64,000 nucleotides of DNA from Halorubrum laminariae (GCF_024494655.1 NZ_JANHDL010000003.1:186001-250000), one strand, 5' to 3'; positions 27,033 to 36,455 are shown, counted from the stretch's first letter. A program made the numbers and translations. The notes: a model not told the origin generated them from the letters alone.

Positions 27033-27782
27033 TCAGTACGCCGCGTCCCACCGAGACGGCTTACGACGGTTTCCGCAGCCCGCACACTCCATTCGATCCA
27101 TCGTATCGATGGCGATATTCGTTCCCTCGCAGTTGCCACAGAAGAACCCGTAGCGTTGTTCCCTGTCGGGGTCGGCGTACGCGACGTAAAACGGTGAAAG
27201 CGATCCGCGTTCGCTCTCGTCGAAGGCGACGTAGATGCGCTCACCGTCGTCGGTCTCGACGACGCCCTCGGAGATGCCAGTCAGCCGACTGAGCTGTTTC
27301 CGGTATCCCCGCTCGTCGAACGTCTCCTGCCCGATTTCGACGGCCCGCTCGTCCACGAGTTCGTATCCCTCCGACTCGTAGAACACGGTACCGGCCTCGT
27401 TCGTGGTGAGCACGCGCGCCTCGATGCGGTCGACGTCGGCGTCTTTGAGCTCCGACTCGACGAACGCCAACAGCGCGGAGCCGATTCCCGATCCGCGGTG
27501 GTCCGGATGGACGTGAAGCCAGTCGATTTCGCCGACGCGTTCGCGACGACCGATGACGTAGCTTTCTGCGAACCCGACGACCTCGCCGTCGACGACGGCC
27601 ACGGGACACACTGTTTCGTCGTCGTCGATGTCATCGTCGAGGTCGGCCGGATCGTACCACTCGTCGACCGCTTCTTCGAGGAGCGCTCGATCGACCGCGT
27701 GCTCGTAGGAGGCGAAGAGTGACTCGCGGGCGACCCGTCGGATGGCATCGATGTCGTCAGTCGTGGCAGATCGCAGTTCCAT
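27033..27782 (-). CDS. GNAT family N-acetyltransferase with C-terminal zinc ribbon
   Basis: The 249-residue product starts at the ATG at 27782 (MELRSATTDDIDAIRRVARE), the usual GNAT beginning. The acetyl-CoA-binding motif A is WLHVHPDHRGSGIGSALL at about 93-110, followed by the NEAGTVFYESEGY segment. Residues of about 165-249 form an extra domain ending in a zinc ribbon (CGNCEG ... CAGCGN). Fusion of a GNAT to a zinc ribbon suggests a protein or nucleic-acid-linked substrate. The actual substrate is unknown. Confidence 0.88.
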   Translation of the reverse strand: MELRSATTDDIDAIRRVARESLFASYEHAVDRALLEEAVDEWYDPADLDDDIDDDETVCPVAVVDGEVVGFAESYVIGRRERVGEIDWLHVHPDHRGSGIGSALLAFVESELKDADVDRIEARVLTTNEAGTVFYESEGYELVDERAVEIGQETFDERGYRKQLSRLTGISEGVVETDDGERIYVAFDESERGSLSPFYVAYADPDREQRYGFFCGNCEGTNIAIDTMDRMECAGCGNRRKPSRWDAAY

Positions 27783-27881
27783 ACCGCGATGTTCTCCCGC
27801 GACTACAAAAAACACGCCCGAACGTGTCAAATCTCACAGACGAGATCTCTCGTGTTCGGCGGCCCTACCGCGCGCGGCCGA

Positions 27882-28157
27882 CTACGAAATGGAGTACGTC
27901 GCCGCTGCCATCAGCAGCATCGTGAGCGCGAGCGCGAGCGCCATCACGTAGGTCAGCGACCGGTTCTCCCAGCGGAGGTGCTGGAAGTACGCGACGATGA
28001 GGAGGGTCTTGACCGTCGCGATCACCATCGTCCCGCCGAGCGCCTGTGCGTACGTGAAGTTGAGGAAGTCGGCCTCGAAGAGAACGAAGTTGAGCGCGGC
28101 CGCGACCAAGAGCGCGACGTATATCGCCGAGTACAGTTTGAGGGAGTCGGACGACAT
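27882..28157 (-). CDS. Cytochrome c oxidase subunit IV-like (prokaryotic COX4)
   Basis: This 91-residue protein has three hydrophobic helices. It contains the family's characteristic middle segment MVIATVKTLLIVAYFQHLRW, in which an FMHLR-type motif appears as FQHLRW. Such small subunits accompany caa3/aa3-type oxidases and stabilise the complex. It is on the opposite strand, about 1.2 kb from the coxA gene, separated from it by the GNAT gene. A TATA-like TTCTTTAAG lies about 27 bases before the ATG. Confidence 0.85.
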   Translation of the reverse strand: MSSDSLKLYSAIYVALLVAAALNFVLFEADFLNFTYAQALGGTMVIATVKTLLIVAYFQHLRWENRSLTYVMALALALTMLLMAAATYSIS

Positions 28158-28301
28158 TGCTTGGATTCCACTTCGTCCGTGTGCTTAAAGAATTAACCAT
28201 CCGAGACCTGCTGTACGACGGGAGCGTTGGTGCGGCCCGAAACGCATATTTACGCTACGAACGGACAACACGTCGGTCGCAGACGCCGACCGGACCACAC
28301 T

Positions 28302-28820
28302 GTGGACCCGCTTGAACCGACGGACGATCTGCTGGAATCGCTGTACGTCGTCAACAAGGCCGCGAAACAGTTCGCCGACGAGGCGACCGACGCCTACGAC
28401 CGCGGCGACGTCACCGAGAGCAACGTCCGTTCCGCCCGCAAGGACGCCCTGTACCGAACGAAGACGGCAGTGATCACGCGCGTCGTCGCACACGACCCCG
28501 CACACGTGACCGGCGAGTACCACTCAATACACGGCGATGTCTGGCTCTTCTTGCGGATCGGTGACTGGCGGTTTCACCAGCCACCACACGCCATCGGAAA
28601 CGATCTCACCGATCAGATCGAGACGACGAACGACCGAACGGATCCGAACGACACCCCATACGTCCGCGACTCGTCGATCGCTCGCTCCGATCGAACGCTG
28701 GACGAGGCGCTCTCGCGGTTGGCCGACGCCGGCGTCAACGCCAACGACTATCTCGCTCGCCCGACCGTCACGACCGAGCACGACAGGATCGTCGACGTTC
28801 GGTGGTCGCACCTCCCGTAG
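28302..28820 (+). CDS. Conserved haloarchaeal hypothetical protein
   Basis: I place the start at the GTG at 28302 (DPLEPTDDLLESLYVVNKAA), giving 172 residues. The longer frame to 28227 contains a TATA-like sequence (CATATTTA near 28245), so it is probably promoter. The N-terminal 60 residues are helical with conserved-looking NKAAKQFADEATDAYDRGD. The middle has HSIHGDVWLFLRIGDWRFHQ. No membrane segments or known motifs are seen. I do not recognise the family. Confidence 0.7.
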   Translation: MDPLEPTDDLLESLYVVNKAAKQFADEATDAYDRGDVTESNVRSARKDALYRTKTAVITRVVAHDPAHVTGEYHSIHGDVWLFLRIGDWRFHQPPHAIGNDLTDQIETTNDRTDPNDTPYVRDSSIARSDRTLDEALSRLADAGVNANDYLARPTVTTEHDRIVDVRWSHLP

Positions 28821-28876
28821 CGCCGCTCGCGAGGCAGATCGGGGGTTCCGATGAAGAAAACTCGGCAGTCGACGGA

Positions 28877-29413
28877 TCAGCCTTCGACGACGTCGATTCC
28901 GCCGAGCATGCCGCTCGCTTGATGTGGCAAGCAGTAGTACAGTTGGACGCCGGCGCTGTCGAACGTCTGCTCGAAGGTCGTCCCCTCTTCGGTCACCGAA
29001 CTGCCGCTGTTGAACTCCGTGTCGGATTCTTCCGCGGACTGGACGTTGTGTGCGCCGCCCTCGCCGGTCCACTCCCAGACGACGGTCGTTCCCGCATCGA
29101 TGCGGATCGCCGCAGGATCGAACGCGTACCCGACGTCGCCCGCTCCGACGCTGACGGTCACCTCGTCTTCGCCCGTGTAGTCGAGGATAGTTCCCTCGTA
29201 GAGTCGCGCGTCGGCGAGGTACTCGTCGATCGCACTCGGCACGTCGTCGAGCGCCGGTGCGTCAGCGTCCCCGTCCGATCCTCCATCCCCGCTGCCTCCG
29301 TCGCCACCGTCACCACCGTCACCACCGCCGCCGGAACAGCCGGCCAGCGTCCCGAGCGTCAATACGGCTCCGGCTCCGGCGACGTACCGCCGTCTAGATA
29401 GTCTTTCAGACAT
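28877..29413 (-). CDS. Halocyanin (type 1 blue copper lipoprotein)
   Basis: The 178-residue product starts at the ATG at 29413, with a Tat signal (R7-R8-R9) and lipobox LAGC (Cys26). A Gly/Asp-rich linker precedes a plastocyanin-like domain with the copper ligands: His in GGAHNV, then Cys, His and Met in YYCLPHQASGM. It is a membrane-anchored electron carrier that probably feeds the CuA site of the nearby oxidase. An earlier in-frame ATG at 29443 would put unneeded residues before the Tat signal. Confidence 0.95.
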   Translation of the reverse strand: MSERLSRRRYVAGAGAVLTLGTLAGCSGGGGDGGDGGDGGSGDGGSDGDADAPALDDVPSAIDEYLADARLYEGTILDYTGEDEVTVSVGAGDVGYAFDPAAIRIDAGTTVVWEWTGEGGAHNVQSAEESDTEFNSGSSVTEEGTTFEQTFDSAGVQLYYCLPHQASGMLGGIDVVEG

Positions 29414-29547
29414 CGTTGATCTATACGAGACGAGCGTATACAAACCCCTTGACCGCTCTCCGGTACCGGGACAGCTCCCGTCGTTTTATATCGGCGACAT
29501 CGTAGTATAGCGGCGAGTTTATTCGCCGGCGGAGCACTCGTCCGCCC

Positions 29548-30147
29548 ATGCGGGAAGACGAACTTGCGACGCACGTCGTCGACCACTACGCGGCCGTCCA
29601 CGAGAACCCCGAAATCCGGTTGGAGGAGCCGTACGACGCGGACGGCCGTCGAGGGGTCGTCGACGTGTACGTTCGTCTCCAGTCGCCGGAACGGGTCGAC
29701 CACGTCATCGAACTCAAAGGTGACGCGGCGGTGCGAGAAGCGACCGGCGCAAACGAAGTGCTCCGACAGTACCGACGGATGGAGCGGTACTTCCACGCGG
29801 ACGCCGCCCACGAGCTCCGTCCGAAGCTCCGACGGACCGAACCGGGCGCGCGCTTCCTGCTGTGTTTCGCGCCCACGCCGACCTGCGTGTATCACGTCGC
29901 CACCCACCGCGCACTGTACGCGTCCGTCGACCCCGCCGCTCGCGTCGACGACGTGCCCGCGGTCCGGACCGTCGCGTTTCTCACGGGACTCGACGGGGAC
30001 CCGGCGGACCTCGGCGTGGTCTCGCTCAACGCCGACGCACCGTTCGGGTCCGAGGCGTTCTTCGAGGCGGTCCCTCGCGGATCGCGGCTCGCGGACAGCC
30101 TCGACCGCGTCGACGACGAGGTGATCGATCCGGACGGGTCGAACTGA
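29548..30147 (+). CDS. Hypothetical protein with PD-(D/E)xK nuclease-like motif
   Basis: This 199-residue protein follows a TATA element (TTTTATATC near 29483). The N-terminal half reads as a nuclease-like core: a helix, then GVVDVYVRL with a central Asp, a strand VDHVIELKGD containing ExK, and a following helix ANEVLRQYRRMERYF. This order (D ... ExK ... helix) is that of PD-(D/E)xK enzymes. A Cys and two His appear in FAPTPTCVYHVATH. The function is unknown and the fold is inferred only from motif order. Confidence 0.7.
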   Translation: MREDELATHVVDHYAAVHENPEIRLEEPYDADGRRGVVDVYVRLQSPERVDHVIELKGDAAVREATGANEVLRQYRRMERYFHADAAHELRPKLRRTEPGARFLLCFAPTPTCVYHVATHRALYASVDPAARVDDVPAVRTVAFLTGLDGDPADLGVVSLNADAPFGSEAFFEAVPRGSRLADSLDRVDDEVIDPDGSN

Positions 30148-30217
30148 CCGGCGTGCTCGCGGTCGTCGATACGAGACGGACCGCCGCCGCTTTATGCCTC
30201 TCCGACCGTGTTCACGC

Positions 30218-30931
30218 ATGAGCGACTGGGTGAGCCTATTTTCGGGCGGTAAAGACTCCTCGTGGGCACTGTATCGCGCGCTTCAAGAGGATCTCGACGT
30301 TTCGCGGCTCCTGACGGTCCATCCCGCGGGGGACTCGTATATGTACCACACGCCGGCGACCGAACTCGCCGGACTCGCGTCGGAGAGCGTCGGTATCGAC
30401 CTCGTCGAGGTCGCGCCGGACGACTTCGGTGCCGACGACGTGGACGACGCGGGTGCGCAGGGCGACGCGGAGTTGGAACCGATGGAGGCAGCGCTTCGCG
30501 AGATGGCGGCAGACGGCGACTGCGACCTCGTCGGCGTCACCGCCGGTGCGGTCGAAAGCGAGTTTCAGACGAGCCGGATTCAGGGGATGTGCGACCGGCT
30601 CGGGATCGACCTGTTCGCGCCGCTGTGGCGAGAAGATCCGGTCGAACTCGCCGAGGCGATGTTCGACGCCGGCTTCGAGATTCGGATTGTTCAGGTCGCG
30701 GCGTACGGGCTCGACGAGTCGTGGCTCGGGCGACGCTACGACGCCGACGCGCTGGACGACCTGCTCGACCTCCGCGCCGAATACGGCGTCCATCCGCTCG
30801 GAGAGGGCGGCGAATTCGAGACGTACGTCGTCGACGGACCGCACATGGACCGTCGGATAGCGATGGAGACCGACACGGTCTGGGAGGGCGATCGGGGGCA
30901 CCTATCGGTGCGGAACGCTCGGCTGGTCTGA
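30218..30931 (+). CDS. Diphthine--ammonia ligase (Dph6/MJ0570-type ATP pyrophosphatase)
   Basis: The 237-residue product begins at the ATG at 30218 with an ATP-pyrophosphatase P-loop, FSGGKDSSWAL (SGGKDS at 9-14). It has the family signature EFQTSRIQGMCDRLGIDLFAPLW and the C-terminal GEGGEFETYVVDGP motif of the MJ0570/Dph6 family. These enzymes amidate diphthine on elongation factor 2, the last step of diphthamide synthesis. The length is typical. A TATA-like TTTATG lies about 28 bases upstream. Confidence 0.93.
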   Translation: MSDWVSLFSGGKDSSWALYRALQEDLDVSRLLTVHPAGDSYMYHTPATELAGLASESVGIDLVEVAPDDFGADDVDDAGAQGDAELEPMEAALREMAADGDCDLVGVTAGAVESEFQTSRIQGMCDRLGIDLFAPLWREDPVELAEAMFDAGFEIRIVQVAAYGLDESWLGRRYDADALDDLLDLRAEYGVHPLGEGGEFETYVVDGPHMDRRIAMETDTVWEGDRGHLSVRNARLV

Positions 30932-30970
30932 TAGCGGTGGCTCGATGAGAATGTGGCGCGTCCGACCCGC

Positions 30971-32224
30971 TCAGGGCCAGCTCCCGGCCTGATCGTACGC
31001 GCTCACGACCCGATCGATGGCGACGACGTAGGCGGCGGTCCGGAGGTTCCGCGCGTCGTTCGATTCGTAGGCGTCCACGAGGTCGTCGAACGCCCCGACG
31101 ATCACGCGTTCGAGCTCCTCATTGACACGCGATTCGGTCCAACTGAATCGCTGACGGTTCTGTACCCACTCGAAGTACGAGACGCTGACGCCGCCGGCGT
31201 TCGCGAGGATGTCGGGAACGACGTAGACTCCACTGTCGGCGAACACGTCGTCCGCGTCGGGCGTGAGCGGTCCGTTGGCCGCCTCGACGATCAGATCGGC
31301 GTCAACCTCGTGAGCAAGGTCGGCGTCGATCGCATTCTCTAGGGCCGCTGGGACCAACACGTCGACATCGAGCGTGAGCAGCTCGTCGTTCGTGATCGCC
31401 TCGGTGTCGCCGTAGCCGGAGACGGACCCGGAGTCGGCTTTGTGGGCCTTCACGTCGCGGGGGACGAACCCGTCCGGGTCGTAGACTCCACCGGACGAGT
31501 CCGAGACGGCGACGATTCGAGCGCCGAGGTCGGAGAGCAGCGCCGCGGCGACCGACCCCGCGTTCCCGTATCCCTGAACGGCGACCGTCGCGCCGTCGAG
31601 GTCGCGGTCGAGCCAGTCGAACGCCTCACGCGTGGACAGCGCGACCGACCGGCCGGTCGCCTCGACGCGGCCCTCGCTGCCGCCGGAATCGAGCGACTTC
31701 CCGGTGATAACGCCCGGTGCAGTGGTGTTTTCGAGCGTCTCGTAGGTGTCTTTGATCCAGTTCATCTCCCGCTGACCGGTGTTGACGTCCGGGGCGGGAA
31801 TGTCTCGGTCCTCACCGATGAGCGGGCGCAACTCCGTCGCGAACGTGCGCGTCAGTCGCTCCAGTTCATCATCGGAGTAGTCAGCCGGATCGATCGCGAT
31901 GCCTCCCTTCCCGCCGCCGTACGGGATACCGACGATCGCGCACTTGTAGGCCATCCATCCGGACAGCGCTTTCACCTCGTCGCGGGTGACGTTCGGGTGA
32001 TACCGGATACCGCCCTTGTACGGCCCTCTGTCTCCGTTGAACTGCGAGCGGTACGCTCGGACCGTTTCGAGCGATCCGTCGTCAAGTTCGAACGTTAGGT
32101 TCGTCTCTAACACCCGCTCGGGGTTTTTCAGGCGCTCGATGACGCCCGGCGGCGCGTCGACCGCTCCGGCGGCGTCGTCTACCTGCTCCTGTAAGCTCTC
32201 AAACGGATTGGTTTGCCCAGACAT
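30971..32224 (-). CDS. Glutamate dehydrogenase (Glu/Leu/Phe/Val dehydrogenase family)
   Basis: The 417-residue product starts at the ATG at 32224 ([19 protein letters not shown]). It has the substrate-binding segment [10 protein letters not shown], the Gly-rich [16 protein letters not shown] with the catalytic lysines, [10 protein letters not shown], and a Rossmann motif [10 protein letters not shown]. It interconverts glutamate with 2-oxoglutarate and ammonium using NAD(P). With gltB at 7376-12058 it gives the cell both ammonium-assimilation routes. Coenzyme preference cannot be read securely. Confidence 0.95.
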   Translation of the reverse strand: MSGQTNPFESLQEQVDDAAGAVDAPPGVIERLKNPERVLETNLTFELDDGSLETVRAYRSQFNGDRGPYKGGIRYHPNVTRDEVKALSGWMAYKCAIVGIPYGGGKGGIAIDPADYSDDELERLTRTFATELRPLIGEDRDIPAPDVNTGQREMNWIKDTYETLENTTAPGVITGKSLDSGGSEGRVEATGRSVALSTREAFDWLDRDLDGATVAVQGYGNAGSVAAALLSDLGARIVAVSDSSGGVYDPDGFVPRDVKAHKADSGSVSGYGDTEAITNDELLTLDVDVLVPAALENAIDADLAHEVDADLIVEAANGPLTPDADDVFADSGVYVVPDILANAGGVSVSYFEWVQNRQRFSWTESRVNEELERVIVGAFDDLVDAYESNDARNLRTAAYVVAIDRVVSAYDQAGSWP

Positions 32225-32391
32225 GCAATCACGTCTGCCGGCGGCGGATTTAGTTGTGACGAACGATCCGGGAATTGGAACGGCCGAATGGGGGAGAAAG
32301 TGAACGAATGTGGAGTCGCTCGGTACCCTCAGAGACACCGACAGAGAGTACGGAAGACATCGCTTCACGGCGGTTTGGGTCGAACACAGCG

Positions 32392-33021
32392 TCACTCGCT
32401 CCGGTCTGTGTCGCCGCTCTCGCCACCGTTCGCGTCACCGGACCCTTCGTCCGCCAGTAGCAGGTCGAGGTACGAGGTTCTGATCTGGTCGGTGCCGTCG
32501 AGTCCGAGCGCGGCGAGCACGTCGAGCGCCGCGTCGCGGGCCGGCGCGACGGCAGAGCGGTCGTCGACCTCGCGTTCGACCTCGACGAATTCGCCGAGGC
32601 CGTCGACGCGGTCGAGCGTGACGGTGTGACCCTCGTACCGCCAGAACTCGCGGCGTTTCTCGACGGTCGCCGCCGGCTCGAATCCGAGCCCCGCGAATAT
32701 GCCCGTCGCGGCCTCGTCGTCACCGACGCCCGTCTCGTGTTCGACGCGGGTCTTCGATCCCTCGTCGACGAGCGGGCCCTTGTAGGTCAACTTCGCCGTC
32801 TCGTCGCCGTCTCGTCCGCGATCCGAGCCGGACGCCGTGGCGGAAATCGGCATCTCCCGACGCAGCCGGAGCGCTTCGTCGGTCTCGGCGAAGTCCCGAT
32901 CTGGAGCGTCGTAGTACACGTCGCGCTGGCGGCGAGCGTCGACGCGCTCGGCGTCGAGTCGGCGCAGCCGTTCCCGGACGGTGTCGGCGTCTGCCGGCAC
33001 CTTGATTTCGACTTCGTACAC
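32392..33021 (-). CDS. CYTH domain protein (class IV adenylate cyclase/thiamine triphosphatase-like)
   Basis: The best start is a GTG at 33021, giving MYEVEIKV with the CYTH ExExK motif at the very N-terminus. A TTTAA element about 25 bases upstream suggests a leaderless transcript. The 209-residue product has the CYTH pattern: [33 protein letters not shown], and [16 protein letters not shown]. This CyaB/ThTPase tunnel fold binds triphosphates with divalent metal. Whether it makes cAMP or hydrolyses polyphosphates is unknown. Confidence 0.9.
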   Translation of the reverse strand: MYEVEIKVPADADTVRERLRRLDAERVDARRQRDVYYDAPDRDFAETDEALRLRREMPISATASGSDRGRDGDETAKLTYKGPLVDEGSKTRVEHETGVGDDEAATGIFAGLGFEPAATVEKRREFWRYEGHTVTLDRVDGLGEFVEVEREVDDRSAVAPARDAALDVLAALGLDGTDQIRTSYLDLLLADEGSGDANGGESGDTDRSE

Positions 33022-33173
33022 GTCCGAGCGTCCGGCGGCGGCGGTGTTAAACGCCGCGGGAGCGGGATCTGTCGTGCCGTCACATCGGCGGCGTTGACGG
33101 GGACCTCGTGACGGGGACCTCACCGCCGGGGCGAACCGTGCGCCTTAAGGGTGTAACCGGTGACCTTGCGGGT

Positions 33174-34109
33174 ATGAGCGATCAGGAGCAAGCGGACGCG
33201 GCCGAGGACGGAGACGAGGCCGAGACCGACGCCGAGACCGAGAGCGCCGGACTTGCAGACGGCGACTTCGTGCGGGTCGCGTACACGATCCGAACCGCGG
33301 ACGACGACCGCGTCATCGACACCACCGACGAGGAGATCGCGGAGGACGCGGAGATCGACACCGAGGAACACGAGTTCGAGCCGCGCGTCATCGCGCTCGG
33401 TGCGGGTCACGTGTTCCCGTCCGTCGAGGAAGCGTTCATCGGCGCGTCGGTCGGCGACAAAGGAACTGTGGACGTCCCCGCCGACGACGCCTTCGGCGCG
33501 TACGACCCCGACGAGGTCGAGACCGTCAAGGCCGACAAGATCCCCGAGGACAGCCGCTACCCCGGCGCACAGGTCCAGATCGACAACCGGCAGGGATACC
33601 TCGAAACGATCATTGGCGGTCGCGCTCGCGTCGACTTCAACCACCCGCTCGCGGGTGAGGACCTAGAATACGAGTACGAGATTCTGGAGGCGATCGAGGA
33701 CCGCGAACAGCAGGCTGCCGGCATGCTCGGGATGCACCTTCAAGACGCGCCGGAGGTCCGCATCGAAACAGTCACGGAAGAAGAAGAGACCGTCACCGAA
33801 GACGACGACGGCGAGGAAACCGTCGAGACCGAAGAGGTCGAAAAGGATGTCCTCTACGTCACCGCGACGCAGGCGATGCAGATGAACCAGCAGTGGATGT
33901 TCCAGAAACAGCAGATCGCACAGGATCTGATGAGCCGACTCGACCTCGACCGCGTCGTCGTCGAGGAGGTCATCGAGGGCGGCGGCATGGGCGGACTCGG
34001 CGGCATGATGGGCGGCATGGGCGGAGCCGGTGCGGGCGACATCGAGGAGGCCCTCGAAGACGTCGATGTCGACGCCGACGAGATTGTCGACGAGATCGAC
34101 GACGCGTAG
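33174..34109 (+). CDS. FKBP-type (SlyD-like) peptidyl-prolyl isomerase, long form
   Basis: The 311-residue product starts at the ATG at 33174. After an acidic leader comes the FKBP core split by the insert-in-flap domain (DDAFGAYDPDEVETVKADKI), then IGGRARVDFNHPLAGEDLEYE, which completes the FKBP fold. A C-terminal extension of about 130 residues holds a Glu/Thr-rich acidic stretch, a helix and GGGMGGLGGMMGGMGG, then an acidic tail. It should catalyse proline isomerisation and act as a chaperone. The long Met/Gly-rich tail is typical of archaeal long forms. Confidence 0.92.
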   Translation: MSDQEQADAAEDGDEAETDAETESAGLADGDFVRVAYTIRTADDDRVIDTTDEEIAEDAEIDTEEHEFEPRVIALGAGHVFPSVEEAFIGASVGDKGTVDVPADDAFGAYDPDEVETVKADKIPEDSRYPGAQVQIDNRQGYLETIIGGRARVDFNHPLAGEDLEYEYEILEAIEDREQQAAGMLGMHLQDAPEVRIETVTEEEETVTEDDDGEETVETEEVEKDVLYVTATQAMQMNQQWMFQKQQIAQDLMSRLDLDRVVVEEVIEGGGMGGLGGMMGGMGGAGAGDIEEALEDVDVDADEIVDEIDDA

Positions 34110-34165
34110 AGCCGTAGCCCCCAACCAACCGACCGATTCGCTTCGACTCCGCTATTTACCGAGAC

Positions 34166-34426
34166 ATGGAACTCGAACGCGCCAGAGAAGACGTCGTCGT
34201 CGCAGCGAGCGCCGGAGCGACGACCATCGCGCTCGCGCTGTTCTCCGGCGTCGCCGGCGTCGTCGACCTCGCGACGCTCCCGACGCTCGCGCCGCTCGCC
34301 GTCTACGCGGCGTACCTCTTCTCGCGGAAGGGCGGGCCGTACGGCTCGATCGACCGCCCGCGAACTTGGGCGATCGCGGCGGCCGCCGTCGGAGCCGTCG
34401 TTCTCGTCGTCGCCGCGGTCGCGTGA
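34166..34426 (+). CDS. Small two- or three-helix membrane protein
   Basis: This 86-residue protein starts at the ATG at 34166, with a TATA-like CTATTTA about 20 bases before it. It has hydrophobic segments at about 10-32, 36-52 and 66-86 separated by a conserved-looking SRKGGPYGSIDRPRTW loop. It sits 56 bases behind the FKBP isomerase and could share its transcript. I do not recognise a family. Confidence 0.7.
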   Translation: MELERAREDVVVAASAGATTIALALFSGVAGVVDLATLPTLAPLAVYAAYLFSRKGGPYGSIDRPRTWAIAAAAVGAVVLVVAAVA

Positions 34427-34474
34427 CAGGCCGGAGAACGGGCAGTCGCGCTGCGTAAAATCCCAGACGCCGTC

Positions 34475-35179
34475 TCAGGCGATATCTCGGCTTGTGTCCA
34501 CGGTCACCGTGTCGGTGAGCTTCAGTTTCAGCGGCTCTTCGAGGGCCGCGCCGCCGCGGAACTTCGGCACGACGAGCCGGTTCGCGATCTCCGTCCCCGT
34601 CACTGTTGTCCGGAGGTCGAAGACGACATCTGCAACCTGTTCCGTCACGGCCCGGGTGGGTCCGTCTGTCTCTCCCTTCAGCGCGTGTAACACCGCCAGT
34701 CCGTCAGCGTCGGCGACTCGTTGCCGAACGCCGTTGAGAAACGCGCGATAGCTGTCTCGATCTTCGGCCTCGAACGGGCCGACCGAGTCGACAACGAACG
34801 TCCCTCGATCCGGGAGGTCGTCGGCGATCGAGAGCGCGTCGTCGATCGGGTCAGCCTCGTCGACAGCGCTGACGACGACGCTCTCGTTTTCGTCCGCGCT
34901 GCGTCCGCGGTCACGACGAAGTCCGTCTTCCACGGCCGCCGGCGAGCGAACCGTCGTGAGGTACCGACACGCCCGGACGCGCGCGAGCCGGTCGACGATC
35001 AGTTCCGACTGACTCGCGGGGCTCGCCGTCAGAACGACAACACTACCGCTCGGGAGCCCCCCGCCGAACTCCCTGTCCAGCACCGAGATCCCGGTCGGAA
35101 GCGTCTCCATACGTTCGCTGCCGGCTCCGAGGGTTTGGCTCTGTCGGTGACCCGTCTCTAGGTCCGAGTCGGTACTCAT
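34475..35179 (-). CDS. KaiC/RadA-like protein lacking a P-loop
   Basis: The 234-residue product has a RecA-superfamily outline of the KaiC/RadA type: LPTGISVLDREFGGGLPSGSVV, then a Walker B-like strand RGTFVVDSVGPFE, and a C-terminal beta-rich region. At the Walker A position, however, the sequence is TASPASQSEL (51-60), with no GKS/T, so ATP binding is unlikely. Its ATG overlaps the stop of the MinD-like gene upstream (ATGA), indicating coupled translation. It probably acts as a partner or regulatory subunit, which is inference. Confidence 0.8.
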   Translation of the reverse strand: MSTDSDLETGHRQSQTLGAGSERMETLPTGISVLDREFGGGLPSGSVVVLTASPASQSELIVDRLARVRACRYLTTVRSPAAVEDGLRRDRGRSADENESVVVSAVDEADPIDDALSIADDLPDRGTFVVDSVGPFEAEDRDSYRAFLNGVRQRVADADGLAVLHALKGETDGPTRAVTEQVADVVFDLRTTVTGTEIANRLVVPKFRGGAALEEPLKLKLTDTVTVDTSRDIA

Positions 35180-35868
35180 GCGACGCGCCAGCGCGAGGCG
35201 AATTCACGCCGAACGAGCCGCCGCACAAGGTCGTCAAACGCCGACCGGACAGCCGGATCGGCGAGCGGTTCGGGATCCGCCTCCGGAATCCGTCCGAGGA
35301 CGGGACATCTGAACAGGTCGCCGACACCCTCGGGCACCGACCCGGCTCGCACGGCGACGACGCCGATCGGTTGACAGTCGAGCCGCCGCGCGATCGCCGC
35401 CGTCTTGACCGCGTCGCGGAGCGCGGGTCGGCGCAGCGGCGTCACCAATAGACAGCGATCGGCCGCGCGGAGCGGTGCGGCGACGTCGGGTGACGCGCCG
35501 GCCGGACAGTCGAGAAGCGTCGGAACCTCCGGTGGTATCGCGCCAGCAAGCGACGCGAACACCGCCTCGGAATCGGCCTCATCCGGCGATCGCGGAGGCG
35601 CGAGCACGAGGGCCCGTGACCGTTCCGGGTGAATCCTTCCGGACTCGCGAACCGCGTCGACTATCGTCGGGTGGGTGTCCGTCGACACGGGTGGTGATGA
35701 CGTCGGTTCAGAAATTCCCGCTTCAGTCGCGAGCGCGGTCAGGTTCGGAAGGTCCCAGTCGGCGTCGGCTGCGACGACTGATGCCCCGCGCCGAGATAGC
35801 GCGCTCGCGACCCCGACGGTCGTGGTCGTCTTCCCGCTTCCGCCTTTTCCGCCGGCCACGGCTATCAC
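35176..35868 (-). CDS. MinD/ParA-family ATPase
   Basis: The GTG at 35868 begins the product directly at the ATPase core: VAGGKGGSGKTTTTVGVASA with the deviant Walker A KGGSGKTT (8-15). DADWDLPNLTAL follows as switch I, then LLDCPAGAS as Walker B. A TTATAT box about 27 bases upstream supports a leaderless start there, not at the longer frame. At 230 residues it is a compact MinD-like ATPase. It is the first gene of a two-gene unit with the P-loop-less KaiC-like protein. Confidence 0.88.
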   Translation of the reverse strand: MIAVAGGKGGSGKTTTTVGVASALSRRGASVVAADADWDLPNLTALATEAGISEPTSSPPVSTDTHPTIVDAVRESGRIHPERSRALVLAPPRSPDEADSEAVFASLAGAIPPEVPTLLDCPAGASPDVAAPLRAADRCLLVTPLRRPALRDAVKTAAIARRLDCQPIGVVAVRAGSVPEGVGDLFRCPVLGRIPEADPEPLADPAVRSAFDDLVRRLVRREFASRWRVA

Positions 35869-35938
35869 AGGTGGGATGGGTCGACATCCGATATAAGGAG
35901 GCTCACGCGATGTCGTTCGCGACCCTACACACCGGCAC

Positions 35939-36331
35939 TCAGTCCTGACAGCACCCGCCCGCCTCGCCGCCGAAATCGACGGCAAGCGGGTCGGAGATGG
36001 CCTCGTTGACCACTTCCAGCGTGTCCGTCAGTTCCTCTTGTGCGTCGAGGAACTCGCTCATGACGGGCATCGAGTGGAGCTCGTCTTGCGCCTCCTGCAC
36101 GCGCTGGAGGCCGCTGTTCGTCGCCTGTCCCGTCTGTCGGGCGTGCATGAACTCCGAGCGGATCTGCTCGAACTCGTCGATCTTCGCTTGGACCGCCTCG
36201 TCGCGCTGCACTGCTTCTCTCGCGTCTTCGAAGCGCTCGTACTCGGGAGTCTGTGCGATGCGTTCGCCCAGTTCGCGGCCGAGCTGCTCGATCGAGTCCT
36301 GTCCGTCGACAGTCGCCTGTTCGACGCTCAT
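35939..36331 (-). CDS. YlbF family regulator-like protein
   Basis: The 130-residue product from the ATG at 36331 is almost all alpha-helical: EQLGRELGERIAQTPEYERF, REAVQRDEAVQAKIDEFEQI, then VMSEFLDAQEELTDTLEVVN. This is the YlbF/YmcA pattern of a helical bundle. In Bacillus, relatives form a complex that carries Fe-S clusters and affects RNA processing. The C-terminus ends GGEAGGCCQD, with a Cys pair that could bind metal or a cluster. The archaeal role is unknown. Confidence 0.85.
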   Translation of the reverse strand: MSVEQATVDGQDSIEQLGRELGERIAQTPEYERFEDAREAVQRDEAVQAKIDEFEQIRSEFMHARQTGQATNSGLQRVQEAQDELHSMPVMSEFLDAQEELTDTLEVVNEAISDPLAVDFGGEAGGCCQD

Positions 36332-36455
36332 GTCCGTGAGTTGGCGCGGAGCGGCTTCAACCTGCCGGCGGCGGTCACCAAATGATCCCGCGGACACCCC
36401 GGCTAGAACTGCCGCCCTTCGCAGGTTCAAGTGCCCGGAGGTGTTGTGACCACCA

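Noticed and set aside
28227..28301. Earlier start for the hypothetical at 28302
   Set aside because: The extension contains a TATA-like element and encodes an Arg-rich stretch unlike the rest of the protein.
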